A stretch of 64,000 nucleotides of DNA from Malurus cyaneus samueli (taxonomy: Eukaryota > Chordata > Aves > Passeriformes > Maluridae), in NCBI GenBank assembly GCA_009741485.1, contig CM019218.1:36146387-36210386 (forward strand). The letters are read 5' to 3'. Made by a program: the position numbers and the translations under genes. Below are positions 14,358-63,725 of this stretch, in pieces; the first letter of the stretch is position 1; the number at the start of each line of letters is the position of its first letter. A model generated the notes under the pieces. That model ran no database searches. It saw only the letters and a program-made list of their open reading frames with translations, and was not told the DNA's origin.

Positions 14358-14470
14358 CTGTCGCCGCCGCAACCGCCTGTCACCGCCGCCCGCCGGAAGC
14401 GCGGCCGCGCCGGGGAGCCCGCCCCGCCCCGCCCCGCCCCGCCCGCTCCGCCGCCGTCGGGCGCGTCCGC
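14358..14470 (-). other. ARHGAP1: Probable non-coding first exon of ARHGAP1
   Basis: Inferred. On the minus strand the CpG island holds a donor, GACAG/gtaccg, at 14357. Splicing from it to the acceptor at 9368 would give a 5' UTR exon, as in mammals. The transcription start is a guess, placed near the GC-box run. A second donor of the same type (TTCAG/gtaccg) at 14005 could define an alternative first exon. Confidence 0.4.
14418..14446. promoter_or_regulatory. GC-box cluster (Sp1-type)
   Basis: Four to five consecutive cccgcc/ccccgcc units, the Sp/KLF consensus, lie in the core of the CpG island. There is no TATA box nearby, as expected for a housekeeping island promoter. Confidence 0.65.
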
Positions 14471-14720
14471 CGCCCCTCGCAGCGTTCCGCCGCCACGGAG
14501 AGCCGGGGGCTGACGGAGCGGCTGCGGAGGTGCAGGGGGCCCGGGCCACCCCGGCAGGCGGAGCCCCTCGTAGTGGGTGCCGCGGCAGCCCAGAGTGGGA
14601 GCGGATGAGCCGTGCGGCCTTCCCGGGCCTCCGATCTGCGCCTTCAGCTGTCCCCGGCGTGTGTGGGACCTGCAGCCCCTGCGGGCCGGCAGCTGGGACC
14701 TTGTGTCGCTTTTAGGAGCT

Positions 14721-15654
14721 ACCAGCCGAGAAAAGAGCGTGTCGCCCTGTTCTGTGCCAGTCATGACGATACCTCCTAGAAATACTGTTCGTGAAATATT
14801 AGGAATGCTGCACGGGTACTGTCTTTGGTGAGAGATCAGAGATTCGTCCCTCTTCCCCAGTTGAACAGGAAACAAGATCATAAAGTAATGGTTCTCACGG
14901 CAAACCCCCAGGACTACTGCATAGCAGAGTATCCGTCTTCAACGTTCATCTTCCTCTTATCCAGCAGCAATCATATCACATAACAGCCAGCGTTAATTCA
15001 CTTACCATGCCTTTGTGTTTGTGCAGGGGACCCAGATGTCTCCAGTGTGGTGGATGAAACCACAGCCCTCAGAGCCTTTCTTGGCAGGCTGTCCACCAAA
15101 CATTTCCACAGACTGCAAGAAGAGAAAGCACAGCTTCCAAACATGAGCCATGGCATGTTGCTGCGGACTGAGAATCAGCACGTCAAGCCTTTCTTAACAT
15201 TAATACAAATGGTAGGTGCAAGGAAGAATTGGATAAGGGTGTGGATCCCAGATGTGCAGCAGGAAAAGTGGAAATGGAACAGAAGGCAGGAAGCCCTGAG
15301 ACCTGGATCTGTTTTCTCCCTCAAGTAGGGTTTGATTCAGAGCTTCCTTGGTTGGCAAATCATGCAAGGTACATTCTCTGGCCAGTCCACTCCAGAAGCG
15401 CCTGCAGAGCTGTGGTAGCTGGACAACTGGGCAGGAACCCCAGAAGCCCAGTCCTTCAGAAGGAGAATCTGTAGAGATTTGTGAAAAGGAGAGCAAAACT
15501 TCCTAGAACTTTAGACTGGCATCCCCAGAGCATGGGGGAAAGGGCTCACTGGAGGGGCCTAAGGGGCAGGAGGAGTGTACAGATCTGGTGGAGGAGTGTT
15601 CTGGCAGCCTAGGCCCCCCACTATAAGCTCTGTCCCAAAAGGAGATGATCAAGC
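14721..15654 (+). other. Expected 5' part of ZNF408, not recognisable
   Basis: The N-terminal half of ZNF408 should lie here. I cannot align anything to it. An exon-like open block at 15028-15210 is flanked by tttgtgcag and gtaggt but matches nothing I know. Confidence 0.4.
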
Positions 15655-15925
15655 ACAGGTGGTGCTCCAGGGAGTATGATATAACTCTGCCACTCCAAGA
15701 AGCCCCACCTTCTCCATCCTGGCCACAAACCCTTCCTGCACACAGAGTGTGGCAAAAGCTATAGTTCAATGCGGAGCTTCAAGAGCCACACGTTGGCCCA
15801 TGGGGCCATTCCAGTGCACCCAGTGTGACAAGATTTGCTGCCCCAAATAAGATTTGCAGGAGCACCAGGTCCTACACACCAGCCAACAGCCCTTGTCATG
15901 CCAGCCTTTGCACACGGGCTCTCTG

Positions 15926-15961
15926 TCCACATGCACAGGAGGATCCACATGCACAGGAGGA
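15926..15961 (+). repeat. 18-bp perfect tandem duplication in the ZNF408 remnant
   Basis: The unit tccacatgcacaggagga is present twice, head to tail. It repeats the HMHRRI part of one finger and keeps the frame. Confidence 0.95.
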
Positions 15962-16627
15962 TCTGCTTGGCCACTGGGACTGGCCCATCTTGTCTCAAGA
16001 GGTGCCAGTGTGGATGTCACCTGGTCAACACCAGCTCCTTGTGCAACCATATGCACCTGCACATGGGGAAGCACATTTTCAGCTGTGAGCAGTGCAGCAA
16101 GTCCTACACCTTGGCCACTAAGCTGTGATGCCACCAGAAATCCCACCTGGCTGGCAAGCCGTAAAAATGTGAGCTCTGTGGCATAGGCCAGGCACACCAT
16201 GTGCTCACCCATAAGGTGGGAAAGGACTCTGAGGAACTCACCACAACTGTGGCCTCCCTTGCTGTGGACCTACCCCAGACAGCAAGGAAGAAGCCTTAGA
16301 GGAAGGGCCAGCAGGAGGGGATTGTGGCAGAGCCCCCTGTGCTCATGGTGTAGGCACTGAGACCAATCTCAAGGTAGACCCCAGATCCTGGGGCATATGG
16401 GACAAATGTCAGGTGTCCATCAGCAAAGGACATCAAAATCATCCTCTCCTAACATGAGGATAAACATATTATGATGAAGAATGAGATCTCAATGACTGAT
16501 GTCATTATCCAGGAGCAGACAAGCTTTGGAGCAGTGGCAGAAGTGGTAGAGGTCAAGACTGAGACCTGGCTGTCCCAACATGCCCTGGCTGATCTTCTGT
16601 ACTTACTAAAATGAGGTAAAAAGCCAA

Positions 16628-16633
16628 AATAAA
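16628..16633 (+). terminator. Relic ZNF408 poly(A) signal
   Basis: AATAAA lies 14 bases after the TGA (16612-16614) that closes the frame carrying the AEVVEV tail. Confidence 0.5.
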
Positions 16634-16650
16634 ACCTAGCTCTCTCATCT

Positions 16651-19600
16651 CTTTGTTAGCAACAAGGCCCTGTGGCTCAGCCACAGGGAGAATTAGCAGT
16701 CTTGGAGGTAACTGCCTGTAAATGGGGGTCTTTGCAGTAGCTGCTTGTTGAAGCTATGAGCCTACACATGCCACATGCTGGGCCTGGCATGGGGAAGGCA
16801 TTGGCTGTTGATGGGAATAACTTCTCAGGGAAGACACAGTGTTAATAAGCAGTGCTTCTGTTCTAACTGTGTTACATTATCACTCAGTGACAGTGCACTG
16901 CAGGGAAGGCAGGAAAAGTCTCAAAGCAGTGACTTTGAACAGTGCCTTCCTTTCAAGTTTTTTTAATTACTTGTTGCTAGTCAAGCGCTTTCCTGGGCTT
17001 TTATTCTTGTAGCTAAGCAACAATTCTGATCATTTGAAGGTCACGCTGGTAAGCAACTTCCCAAGTGTTATGTGTTACATGTTAGTTATGCACACTCCTA
17101 AAAGCTGTTCTTTGCTGTTTCTACATTAATTCTTTTTTCATAAACTTCTATAAGCAGTTTGCAGACAAGGTGCTAGAGATCCATGAAACTTTTATGTGAA
17201 GATGGAAAGTGAATTCAGTTAACAAACCTTTGGGCATCCTAATTTTTAACTATTTTCTTTATAGTAAGGGGGCACATGAGCTAAGTCTTCCCTGGGTGCT
17301 TGGAGCACCATATAAGGGGGCTCATATTTGAAGCTGCAGTGTTTCCTCCTGTTCTCTCTTTGGTGCCTATTCAAACTCAAATATTGACACAGCTGCAGAA
17401 TGTTCCCACTGGAGCTGAGCTCGTGTGCTGTGTTTGAAGCATGTGCCCTCTGTCACAGTGGAACTGGGTGAGAAGGGGGAGCTGTGGGGGGAAGAGATGG
17501 GGAGAACCCAGACCCCTGCTGCCTGAACAGCTGACCTGCTGCTTTATTCTAAGGTAACAGGAGAGAAATAGTAGGGGCAATTATGAATTAGGAGGTCTTC
17601 ACTGAAACATCGTTCACCTAACAGTTGATCTGAGTAGGTGGGAGCAGGTCTGTGCTGGGCTGCACGTATCACTTGGCTGCAAGATAAACAGCTGGCTAAT
17701 CCTGACTGAGGAGCCCATAGTGACTCCCACTGGGCCCCTGCTGGTGATGCCACCACCGTGTCTTTATCTCAGAAACAGCATGTTCTCAAATGAACAACCT
17801 TTTTCTTGACAGCAAAACGATGAATGAAGTTGTTTACTCCTAAGAAAATACTATAAAAAGCCCTGAAGACCATGGTACTGGAGAATCTCAAGACGGATGG
17901 GATCTGTACAGGGTGCCATGACCTGGTGAGATGGTTGTGCAGTGCTTATAGCTTGCAGCATCTGAAGGGATTATCTAATGCTGTACTCTTTCTTAATAAT
18001 ACTCTGTATTATGTCAAAAAAATGGTATTTTACTTACTACACTGTGGGCTTGGAGTGCCTTTTTTATTGGGATCCATAACAAGCCCTTGTGCCAGTTACC
18101 TTTGGTGTAGTTGTCAGGATCCTGGGGAGAAGGGAAGAAGCACAGCAAGGAAAAGGATGTGTGCCTGCCTGGTCCCATATGCTGGCATGGGGAACAGTTG
18201 CACAGTATGCTGCCTTTCAGTGCCAGTGAAGGTCATGCTTCAGGATAGCAGACACATGGAAGACCCAGCTGGCTGGAGATTTTGTGCACCCATTACCCTT
18301 ACAGTTCAGGCAGCAAGCACACAGCTCTCCTGGGTGGTGGGGTCCACCATGCGGGCAGGGCTTTATCAAGGCTTTGGGGTGCTGCTGCTACACTCCTGGG
18401 TGACAGGTGCACAGGTCTGTTGGATGACTGGGGTCCTTCACGCTGGCAGGGCCTCACCAGGTGTCAGGCATGAACACAAATTTAAGTATTATATGTGAAC
18501 CTTATACCACAGTCAGGGTTCAGCCCTTGGCCAACTTGTAAACCAGCTTAAACCTAACCAAGGTGTTTGAATGAAAAGGAGAAGGCTGCAAGGGAAGGAG
18601 ACATTTCTGGGTCCTGAAGTTCTCCCTACATGGCAGCTCTCCCCAGTCCTCAGGGACGGGGGATCCCCTGTGTGAAAGGAGAAAGGTTTCATCTTTGTGA
18701 TTGTGTCCAAGGTGTTACTTTCATCAAACACTATAACTCACTTTACTAAAATATTGATAAATGCCCCAACTATTGAACCAACAAACTGTATTCATCACAG
18801 AGCAGACAAAAGTCCAAGAAAATGGGTTAAGGCCAAATCCCCTATATCCTGCTCCCTGGAAATTGAAAAGGTAGTTACATAGGAAAAAAATTGCCAGAGG
18901 CTTTCTTTGCTTAAAAGGAAGAATCAACACTTAGAGGGAAAGAGATCAAAATTCCCAACTGTGTTAAAAGCCATAACTCTGTAAAGAAAATAGCATCTAT
19001 CATTCATGGGTGAGTGAAGGCAGAAAGAAAATGAAATTATAAAAATTTGCAAGAGTTAAATGTTGGAGATGTAGAAGTCAAAGCCCCTGGAGAGGTGATA
19101 GCTGTTGCATGCTGTGCTGCTGCAGAGGCTAACCACAGGAATGGGAGAAACAACGGAGTCCTAGAAGCACATTACAGAATGAAAAAAGGCCACAATGTGA
19201 AGAGTCAGCATCTTTAATTACTAACATTGTTGTGAGACACCAGAAAGGGCTGGAAAGTGTCCCAGGATGTAGTGAAAGTCTCCAATTACAAAGCAAATCC
19301 AATGTAAAGAAATAGTAGAAACCTAAGTGATGGATGCAGCCTTGAGTAATCTAGAGATAAAAGGTTTCAGCAGTTACAGGTAATAACCTAGGTGCCTGAT
19401 AGGTGGGTTTTTCCATGTATCATGGGGGAAAGAAGAACTGCAGCTGGAAAAGAAACAGTTGGACATAGTGACAGAATCATCATCAGTTTCAGTAAGGGGT
19501 TTTCAAACAAATGCTTAAGCAATAAAATGAATATAGGAACGAGAAGTAATGTTAAAGGAAGATGGCATAGGTAAATATTAGAAGATATTCATACCTGTCT

Positions 19601-21240
19601 GATAACCAAGAATAACTGCTGTATTGCAGCATTGCTTAAAGTTAGCCCTGCATCATCCCAGGGAAGGTGTAAGAAATTCCTTTTAAAAGAAAGACAAGAA
19701 GGTGGTAAAAATCTATGCATAAGTATAACAACATTGACTTAAGCTGCAGTGTAAAGGCTGCCTGGTTATTATAAAGAAGTGACAGAGATGCAGAAATGAA
19801 AAAGTGATTGAGGCTATTGCAAGTTGCTTGTGTCTCCTCTTCTAGCAAGGAGAGGGGATGGCTGTGTGGGACACAGCAGCAGCTCTGACCTCACCACTCT
19901 TGTTTGTGCCCTCTCTGCTCCCTGCCTAAATGCTGCGTCCCCTGCTAAGTAAGATAGATGTTTCTAGGGTTGTGTCTAATCCCATCCACACGCTCTCCAC
20001 CCAGGGAATCCCAGCCATTCCTAAAGGCGTCTCTCCAAAATCCAGAGTGGGGGTTGGAGAGGTGTGTGGATGAGAACAGGAGGTACTCTCATGTGAGGAA
20101 GAAAGCGTCTGCAACTGCTCTTTGTACCAGTGGCCAGAGTCACTCCTCAGCCACCCTAATGCTAATATTTGCACTCCTATGGAGATAAACATTACAGACA
20201 TATCAGCTGCACAGAGGCACAGCACAAAATATGCTCTCTGCTGGCAGAAAGCAATTTTGTGCCATGTGGCAGTTCCTGAGACTACCCCCACGCTGCCCTG
20301 CTTTCTGCTGTTTTTTCACTCTTGCCAATGGTGTGCTTGCTGTAACAATCATTAGAACTTTCCCAGCTTTGGTAGTCCAGTTCTTGACTTAATAGCTGAT
20401 GTTATGACATCCAGACCATTCCTATCTCCCTCTTCCTGGAAGCCCTTGTTTTCCTGGCTGGTTTTGGATGTGCTAGCTCTCTGCTTGTCAGAGTTTCTGT
20501 TTCCTTTCGGATGGACTTTAGTACCTTCCTCTGTGGAGGGAAGACAAGGAGGAGCCCAGCCTTCATGGTGCTTCATTCTCCTGCAGTCAGCTGGGAATTA
20601 AAAGGCATTAGGAAGAACGCACTGCCAATGGCACTGCTGACCTAACTGGGAGGAAAATGTAAATTCCCAGTGGGCTGTCAAAGGCACCCTTTCTGCACCT
20701 TGTCATGAGCAAGGGAGAAGGGGGAACACTTAAACTCTGTGTTGTGGTGCCAAAATAGCTGGGGTTGAGCTTGCTGTTAACTGCAGGAAGGAAGGATGAC
20801 TGGGTACTTGGGGGAGTTGGGGGGCTTGCAGCTAAAAAGAGGACTGGGAACAGCTAAGGAAGTCTCAAAGTCCTCCGGCATTCAAGGCTACTAGAGCACA
20901 ACCTTTTGGAAGAGTCAGTGGCAGGGACCTAAACCAACATGGTGGGGAGGCAGTGATGGTGTCAAGGGTTGCACAGGAGCAAAGCCAAGGAAAAGAAGCA
21001 AGCTGCTCTGGCTGGGATGGCTGTGAGCTTGCAGAGGCACTTCTCTCCAGCCTGAGTTCTCCCTGTGCCTTGGGACAAACTTGTCCTCTTGCTACTCATA
21101 CCATCTTCCAAGATGTGAAATAGGAAGTTAAGTAATGAAACGAAGATGCTGTGAAGGGAGGGAGAGATGCCAAGAGAGGAGGGATAAGAGTCCCACTGTC
21201 CCTGACACACCACGACCTGGAGTCCTGTTTCTTTATTCTG
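16651..21240. other. Intergenic ZNF408 remnant - F2
   Basis: About 4.6 kb without a recognisable gene. A 208-codon open frame (17872-18498, +) has no known domain. Near 18340-18372 and 18429-18461 two imperfect copies of a gggtcc...ggcagggc...caagg motif suggest a decayed local duplication. Distal F2 enhancers could lie here but none is identifiable by eye. Confidence 0.5.
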
Positions 21241-21253
21241 GTTCAATATTAAC
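21241..21253 (+). promoter_or_regulatory. HNF1-like site upstream of F2
   Basis: gttcaatattaac matches the palindromic HNF1 consensus GTTAATNATTAAC except at two positions, 68-80 bases before the F2 start codon. HNF1 is a liver factor known to act on prothrombin and similar genes. The role here is inferred. Confidence 0.4.
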
Positions 21254-21288
21254 CCAGCGGGGCTGTGACTCTGCTAATTCTGCTTCCT

Positions 21289-21295
21289 TTGCAAT
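21289..21295 (+). promoter_or_regulatory. C/EBP-like half-site upstream of F2
   Basis: ttgcaat is a C/EBP half-site close to the F2 start. Short and common, so weak on its own. Confidence 0.2.
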
Positions 21296-21320
21296 TCCCC
21301 TGCAGCCAGGGCTGTACAGC

Positions 21321-29779
<8,459 letters not shown>

Positions 29780-29925
29780 ACAAAGCGTTTACCTTGCTTG
29801 CTCAGTTTTGCTACAGTGCTCCTCTTTAAAACATAAGCATAGAAGATCCTGAAGTAAAACAAGTTCTATTCCTTGACAAAGGAAAGTGTTATCCCTTGAA
29901 AATAAAAGCTCTGAAACCCATGTCC
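29780..29925 (+). other. F2: F2 3' UTR with poly(A) signal
   Basis: A short 3' UTR follows the stop. AATAAA at 29901-29906 is the only good signal nearby, so cleavage is expected at about 29920-29930. Confidence 0.75.
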
Positions 29926-32744
29926 TTCCTTTGGTTCGTGCTGAATTTAGTCACACTTGGACTCAAGTCATTACAGTAGCCAGGAGTACCACAGCACTAG
30001 CTGTACTGCTAATTACCTATTGTGCTTTAAACAAATCCCCCTCCATTCCATCAGCTATAATCAACAGATTTTGGGCCTCACGTAATAACCTTATCAGTCA
30101 CAGCAAGCAAGATAGAGAATAAGGGCACAATCCCTTTCCTCCCTTTAAGACAACTAATATTCTGTTCTAGTTTTTGACCCACAAATGTACCAGAGATAAC
30201 CACCCCACAGCACCTGTGCCATTATACAAAACACCAATGTCAGAAGTAAAGCAACTAGAAGCTGCTTTGAACATTGTTCTCAGCTACAACAGCAGGCAAT
30301 AAATACCAGCACCAGTGTGTGTAATTCATTCTACAAAGGAACAGCAGCTTAAATACATTAAGCAGCACTTCCAATAAGTTCCTACACAGCAGGTAGTGCT
30401 GGATCATCACTGTGTCTTTTCCACCTGCACAGCATGGTTCAGAAGGAAGCAATTCATGCAGTCATCATCAAAGCCTCCAGTGGAACCATCCTGCACTATA
30501 ACTGTCTATTTGTATTAAAAATGCTGTTTAGGGATCTCTCCCAAAATAAGCTTCAGTCTTTCATAAACTCCTCTTTAGTAGCCATTTGTGGACCACTGAG
30601 GACCTAGGAGTACAACAGTTAACATTAATTTTCTACTATGACAATCATGAGACTGGAAAATTCTTCTTGCTCCCTATGGCACCGTATTTCTAAACTCCTC
30701 ACACATGGTGCCATGAAGTCATAGAAACAGGTCATAGTGAAATTAGTTGTTCTAAAGTTATTGATTCATTTAGTGTCTGGCCACCTCCTTTAAGATGGCT
30801 CATTTGGGAACCAGCTTGAAGCAGCCCGATTTGATTATCCAAATAAAGCATAAAAACCAACCTCTCAAAGGCATCTGAAGAACAAAACCTCAAGAGCTTA
30901 AGTCATCGATAACCACAGACACTGAACACTGAAAATGTTTAGTCCTTCTAATGCTTAAATTTTAAGCCTCACCCTTTCACTTCTATCTAATAATCTGTGA
31001 CAAAAGAGGGGAACCAGGACCACAGAGTTTCTGGAGAAAGTCATTGTTCATATTAACTTGTTACAAACAATACAGAGGAATAATTTTCAAAATTCAGTTT
31101 AATGTTATTTAAATATTGTCTGGGCTAAAGATTAGGCTTTATTAATTTATGTGCACAAGTTTTAGTTCAGAACTCCCAGGATATTGAGTCCAACCAAATA
31201 CTACAAAGACACAGGGCAAAAACTCGTTCATAAAAACAACTATATCTTCTGCTACTCAATTATTCCTGTATTTCGCTTCCAATTCAGCTTCAAATTTAAA
31301 ATAGTTTATGCAGGTTTTTAGGCATTGTTGTTTTAACATCCTGAGCTAAGTAACAAATAATTCTTTAGAATGTCTGCTGAATATGGTAAAGGAACATATG
31401 GATTATTTTAAATGTCACTAAGTTTCAGAGAGCAGCTAGTAATTGAGAGGTAGTGGCAGTAACTCTAGTGTCAGCCAACACAAACTATTCTCAAACTGCC
31501 CCAGTTTAAGTGCACAAAACCCCAGCACTTACCAATTAAGGGCCAAACCTCCACTTGTAACAGAGCTCTCTTCCACAAGTGCATGCCCATTTCAGGGTAT
31601 GAGAGGAGACCGTGACTACTAAATTGAGGTGGTGGAGCAATGAAGGACATCATATCAGTTAATACAGGATGGAGAATGCTCGCAGCCACCTGCTATCACA
31701 GTGTGCAAACTCACCATAAGCACCAAGCAGCATTATGGCAACTGCAACCCCAGCCTAGGGGTCCTGTGAAAGGAAGATTTCAGACATTTGCAGAAGCTCT
31801 GGCATAGATCTGTTGTACAAGTACTAATTTAAAGCCACATTTTTACTATCAGGCAAGACAGTTTCAAAAAGGCCCTTATGCAGAGGCTGCTGGTCCACAT
31901 AGCAAACAACAAAAGCAGCAGTTACATGGAGCAGATTAAAATCTAGAGTGAAAGTGTGTTATTTTAAGCCTGCCTGTCCAACCCTTCAATAACTCTATTC
32001 TAGCTATGGAACAGGTGTGCAATTTATGCTTCACAACCAGTTCTCACATGGAAGTGCAGAAGTAAGATGAAAATACATCACCTCGCTAGAAATGAAAGGG
32101 CTAGCTAGACAGGATAAATAGTGTGTCTGTCTTAATCTTCATTATTTATAGCTTCTGAAAAAGGCTAATCACTAAAAAAAAGGAAGTGGCTACAACTTTT
32201 CCAGATTAGCTCTATTTAGGTGTCTTAGATACCAAATGGTAGACATTGCTGACATCTGATGTTTAAAAGCAAAAGGAACGCAGCGGGTCGGGTCTACCTG
32301 CATGAGGAACACTGCGTAACCAGATGAGTTCAGAATAAATGAGTCCAGTGACCATACACCACTGCTAGTCTACTCCATATCAACAGCAGCAGGCTCCCTC
32401 AAAGAAAGCTTTCTTAGATGGGACCACACAATCTGGGTAAAGGCATCACAAGGACTAGATAAATAAGTATTTCAGCAAATTAAATATTCTCAAGTTACAG
32501 AAACATTTTCCAAAACAAAAAAGCAACTATATGAAAAATGTACTACTGCTCATAGAAGTAAGAGTGCAAAGTCTCATGACTGCACCCACAGATAATATAT
32601 TTCCACTCATCTTCCTTATAATGTATTCAAGCCCCAAGGTTCATGTCAGAAATAGCTTAGTTCAGTTTCTAGATGCCCAGTCACTAACATTCAGGAATAG
32701 AGAATGACCTCTAACCAGCAGTCGATGCTGTTCCTATAGAGGCT
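29926..32744. other. Intergenic spacer between F2 and CKAP5 (tail to tail)
   Basis: About 2.8 kb, A+T-rich, with no gene, clear repeat or RNA recognised. Confidence 0.6.
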
Positions 32745-33226
32745 GGTATAGTTAATGCAAACTTTATTTACAAAAGACACTTAAATTAGTTACTTCATGC
32801 CATGTGTCCATACAGAATGAACAGTTCAAGGAATACATGGAGAAGAATTCACAAAATTAAAAGTGAAATCACTAAAGGCCTTCTAAGAATTAAGAACTAG
32901 GAAAAGATTTTAAAGACAATTTTACAAATAAAAACCCCAAGTCATGAGAAACTAGTTTGAGCAAGAGGATGGTTGTTTACAGGTCTGTACACTAAAACTA
33001 ATACACAGACAGCCTTCTATTGTCAAAGAGATGCTCATTGAGAAGCAGATTATGTACAAATACTTGTGCCACAATGACTCAACCCCCCAAAATCCACTGT
33101 ATTATACATAAACCAGTTTGTATACATTAGGCCTAAACGAGGCCATTTAACTATGAAGACTTCTAGTTTAGTAAACTAAAGCTGAAGACAGCCCCAAGCA
33201 ACAGCGATACCGTCTCTTTTGCATCT
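32745..33226 (-). other. CKAP5: CKAP5 3' UTR
   Basis: Runs from the TAG at 33229-33227 to about 20 bases past a minus-strand AATAAA at 32768-32763. The end is inferred from that signal. Confidence 0.55.
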
Positions 33227-63079
<29,853 letters not shown>

Positions 63080-63581
63080 CTATGGAAAAGGGAACAAAAA
63101 TGTCAACCCCCTCTTCACTAAAATAACCGGAAAGCCTGATAGGCTGCTCCCTGGTACTTTGCAGAGAAGTAAGTACCCAGCTGTACCACTCCAGAGCTAC
63201 AAAAAAGCAGTCTGAACCAGTTTATTCTTGTTGATCTCTGATATTAAACTCATCCCAGTGACTCTTAACAAAAATAGATTTTTGAATAATTTAATAACAA
63301 AAGGCAGACAAGTTAGTCTACATAATTACAGATTAATACTCTGGAATACAGAGCAATACAATGGAAATAAACCATTTCACAACGTAAAGTGTGTGCTCTT
63401 GTATTCGAAGAATCCAATAAGGCATTTAACCTGTTTCCTCTTTCCCAGCTTTCTGACAGCACTAAGAGCAGCTCATTAAAAAGTCCTCCTCTGGTCCACA
63501 GCTGACAAGATCATGATGCTAAAGCAACTGGAATCCTCTCTGCAGAAATATTTTTCAGATCTATAACCTTGAAAAAGCATA

Positions 63582-63725
63582 TCTGACAGTAAACTATGCC
63601 ACACTGGAATCTGACAACAATTTTCACCTAGACTAGGTGCTCAGACAATAAAGCTCATCTGACAGTAAACTATGCCATACTGGAATTTGACAACAATTTC
63701 TACCTAAACTAGGTGCTCAGACAGT
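63582..63725. repeat. Tandem duplication, 76-bp period
   Basis: Two copies start tctgacagtaaactatgcca/c at 63582 and 63658 and end ctaggtgctcagaca. They differ at only a few positions. Intronic in CKAP5. Confidence 0.93.

Larger units (their letters stand above)
13930..14720. promoter_or_regulatory. CpG island / probable bidirectional promoter
   Basis: A roughly 0.8 kb block is very rich in G+C and CpG, in sharp contrast to the flanks. It holds a run of GC boxes at 14418-14446. ARHGAP1 starts leftward from it; in human, ZNF408 starts rightward from the corresponding position, head to head. Here the rightward gene is broken, so the island now probably serves ARHGAP1 alone. The long open frames across it on both strands are a composition effect. 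Confidence 0.8.
15655..16650 (+). pseudogene. ZNF408: ZNF408 unitary pseudogene (C2H2 zinc fingers and C-terminus)
   Basis: ZNF408 (PRDM17) is a nuclear C2H2 zinc-finger protein. The remnant reads [17 protein letters not shown] from 15685, then [16 protein letters not shown] from 15721, where human has [12 protein letters not shown]; the first zinc Cys is His here. A frameshift follows and the TGA at 15826 would end the frame. The next finger (QCDK, then LQEHQVLH) sits in another frame with a TAA at 15848. AFAHGLSVHMHRRIH returns to the first frame from 15904 and contains a perfect 18-bp duplication (15926-15961). CNHMHLHMGK then jumps straight to KSYTLATKL, so several middle fingers are gone. 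More stops: TAA 15682, TGA 16126, TAA 16162, TAG 16297, TAG 16351. The tail AEVVEV near 16537-16554 matches the human C-terminus. An AATAAA lies at 16628. Position between ARHGAP1 and F2 confirms orthology. Confidence 0.88.

Noticed and set aside
13878..14881. Open frames of 193-259 codons on both strands
   Set aside because: They lie in the CpG island, where stop codons are rare by composition. The products are Pro/Ala/Arg/Gly-rich with no domain.
17872..18498. 208-codon plus-strand open frame between the ZNF408 remnant and F2
   Set aside because: No family recognised. The region has imperfect local repeats, which can keep a frame open. Not supported as a gene.
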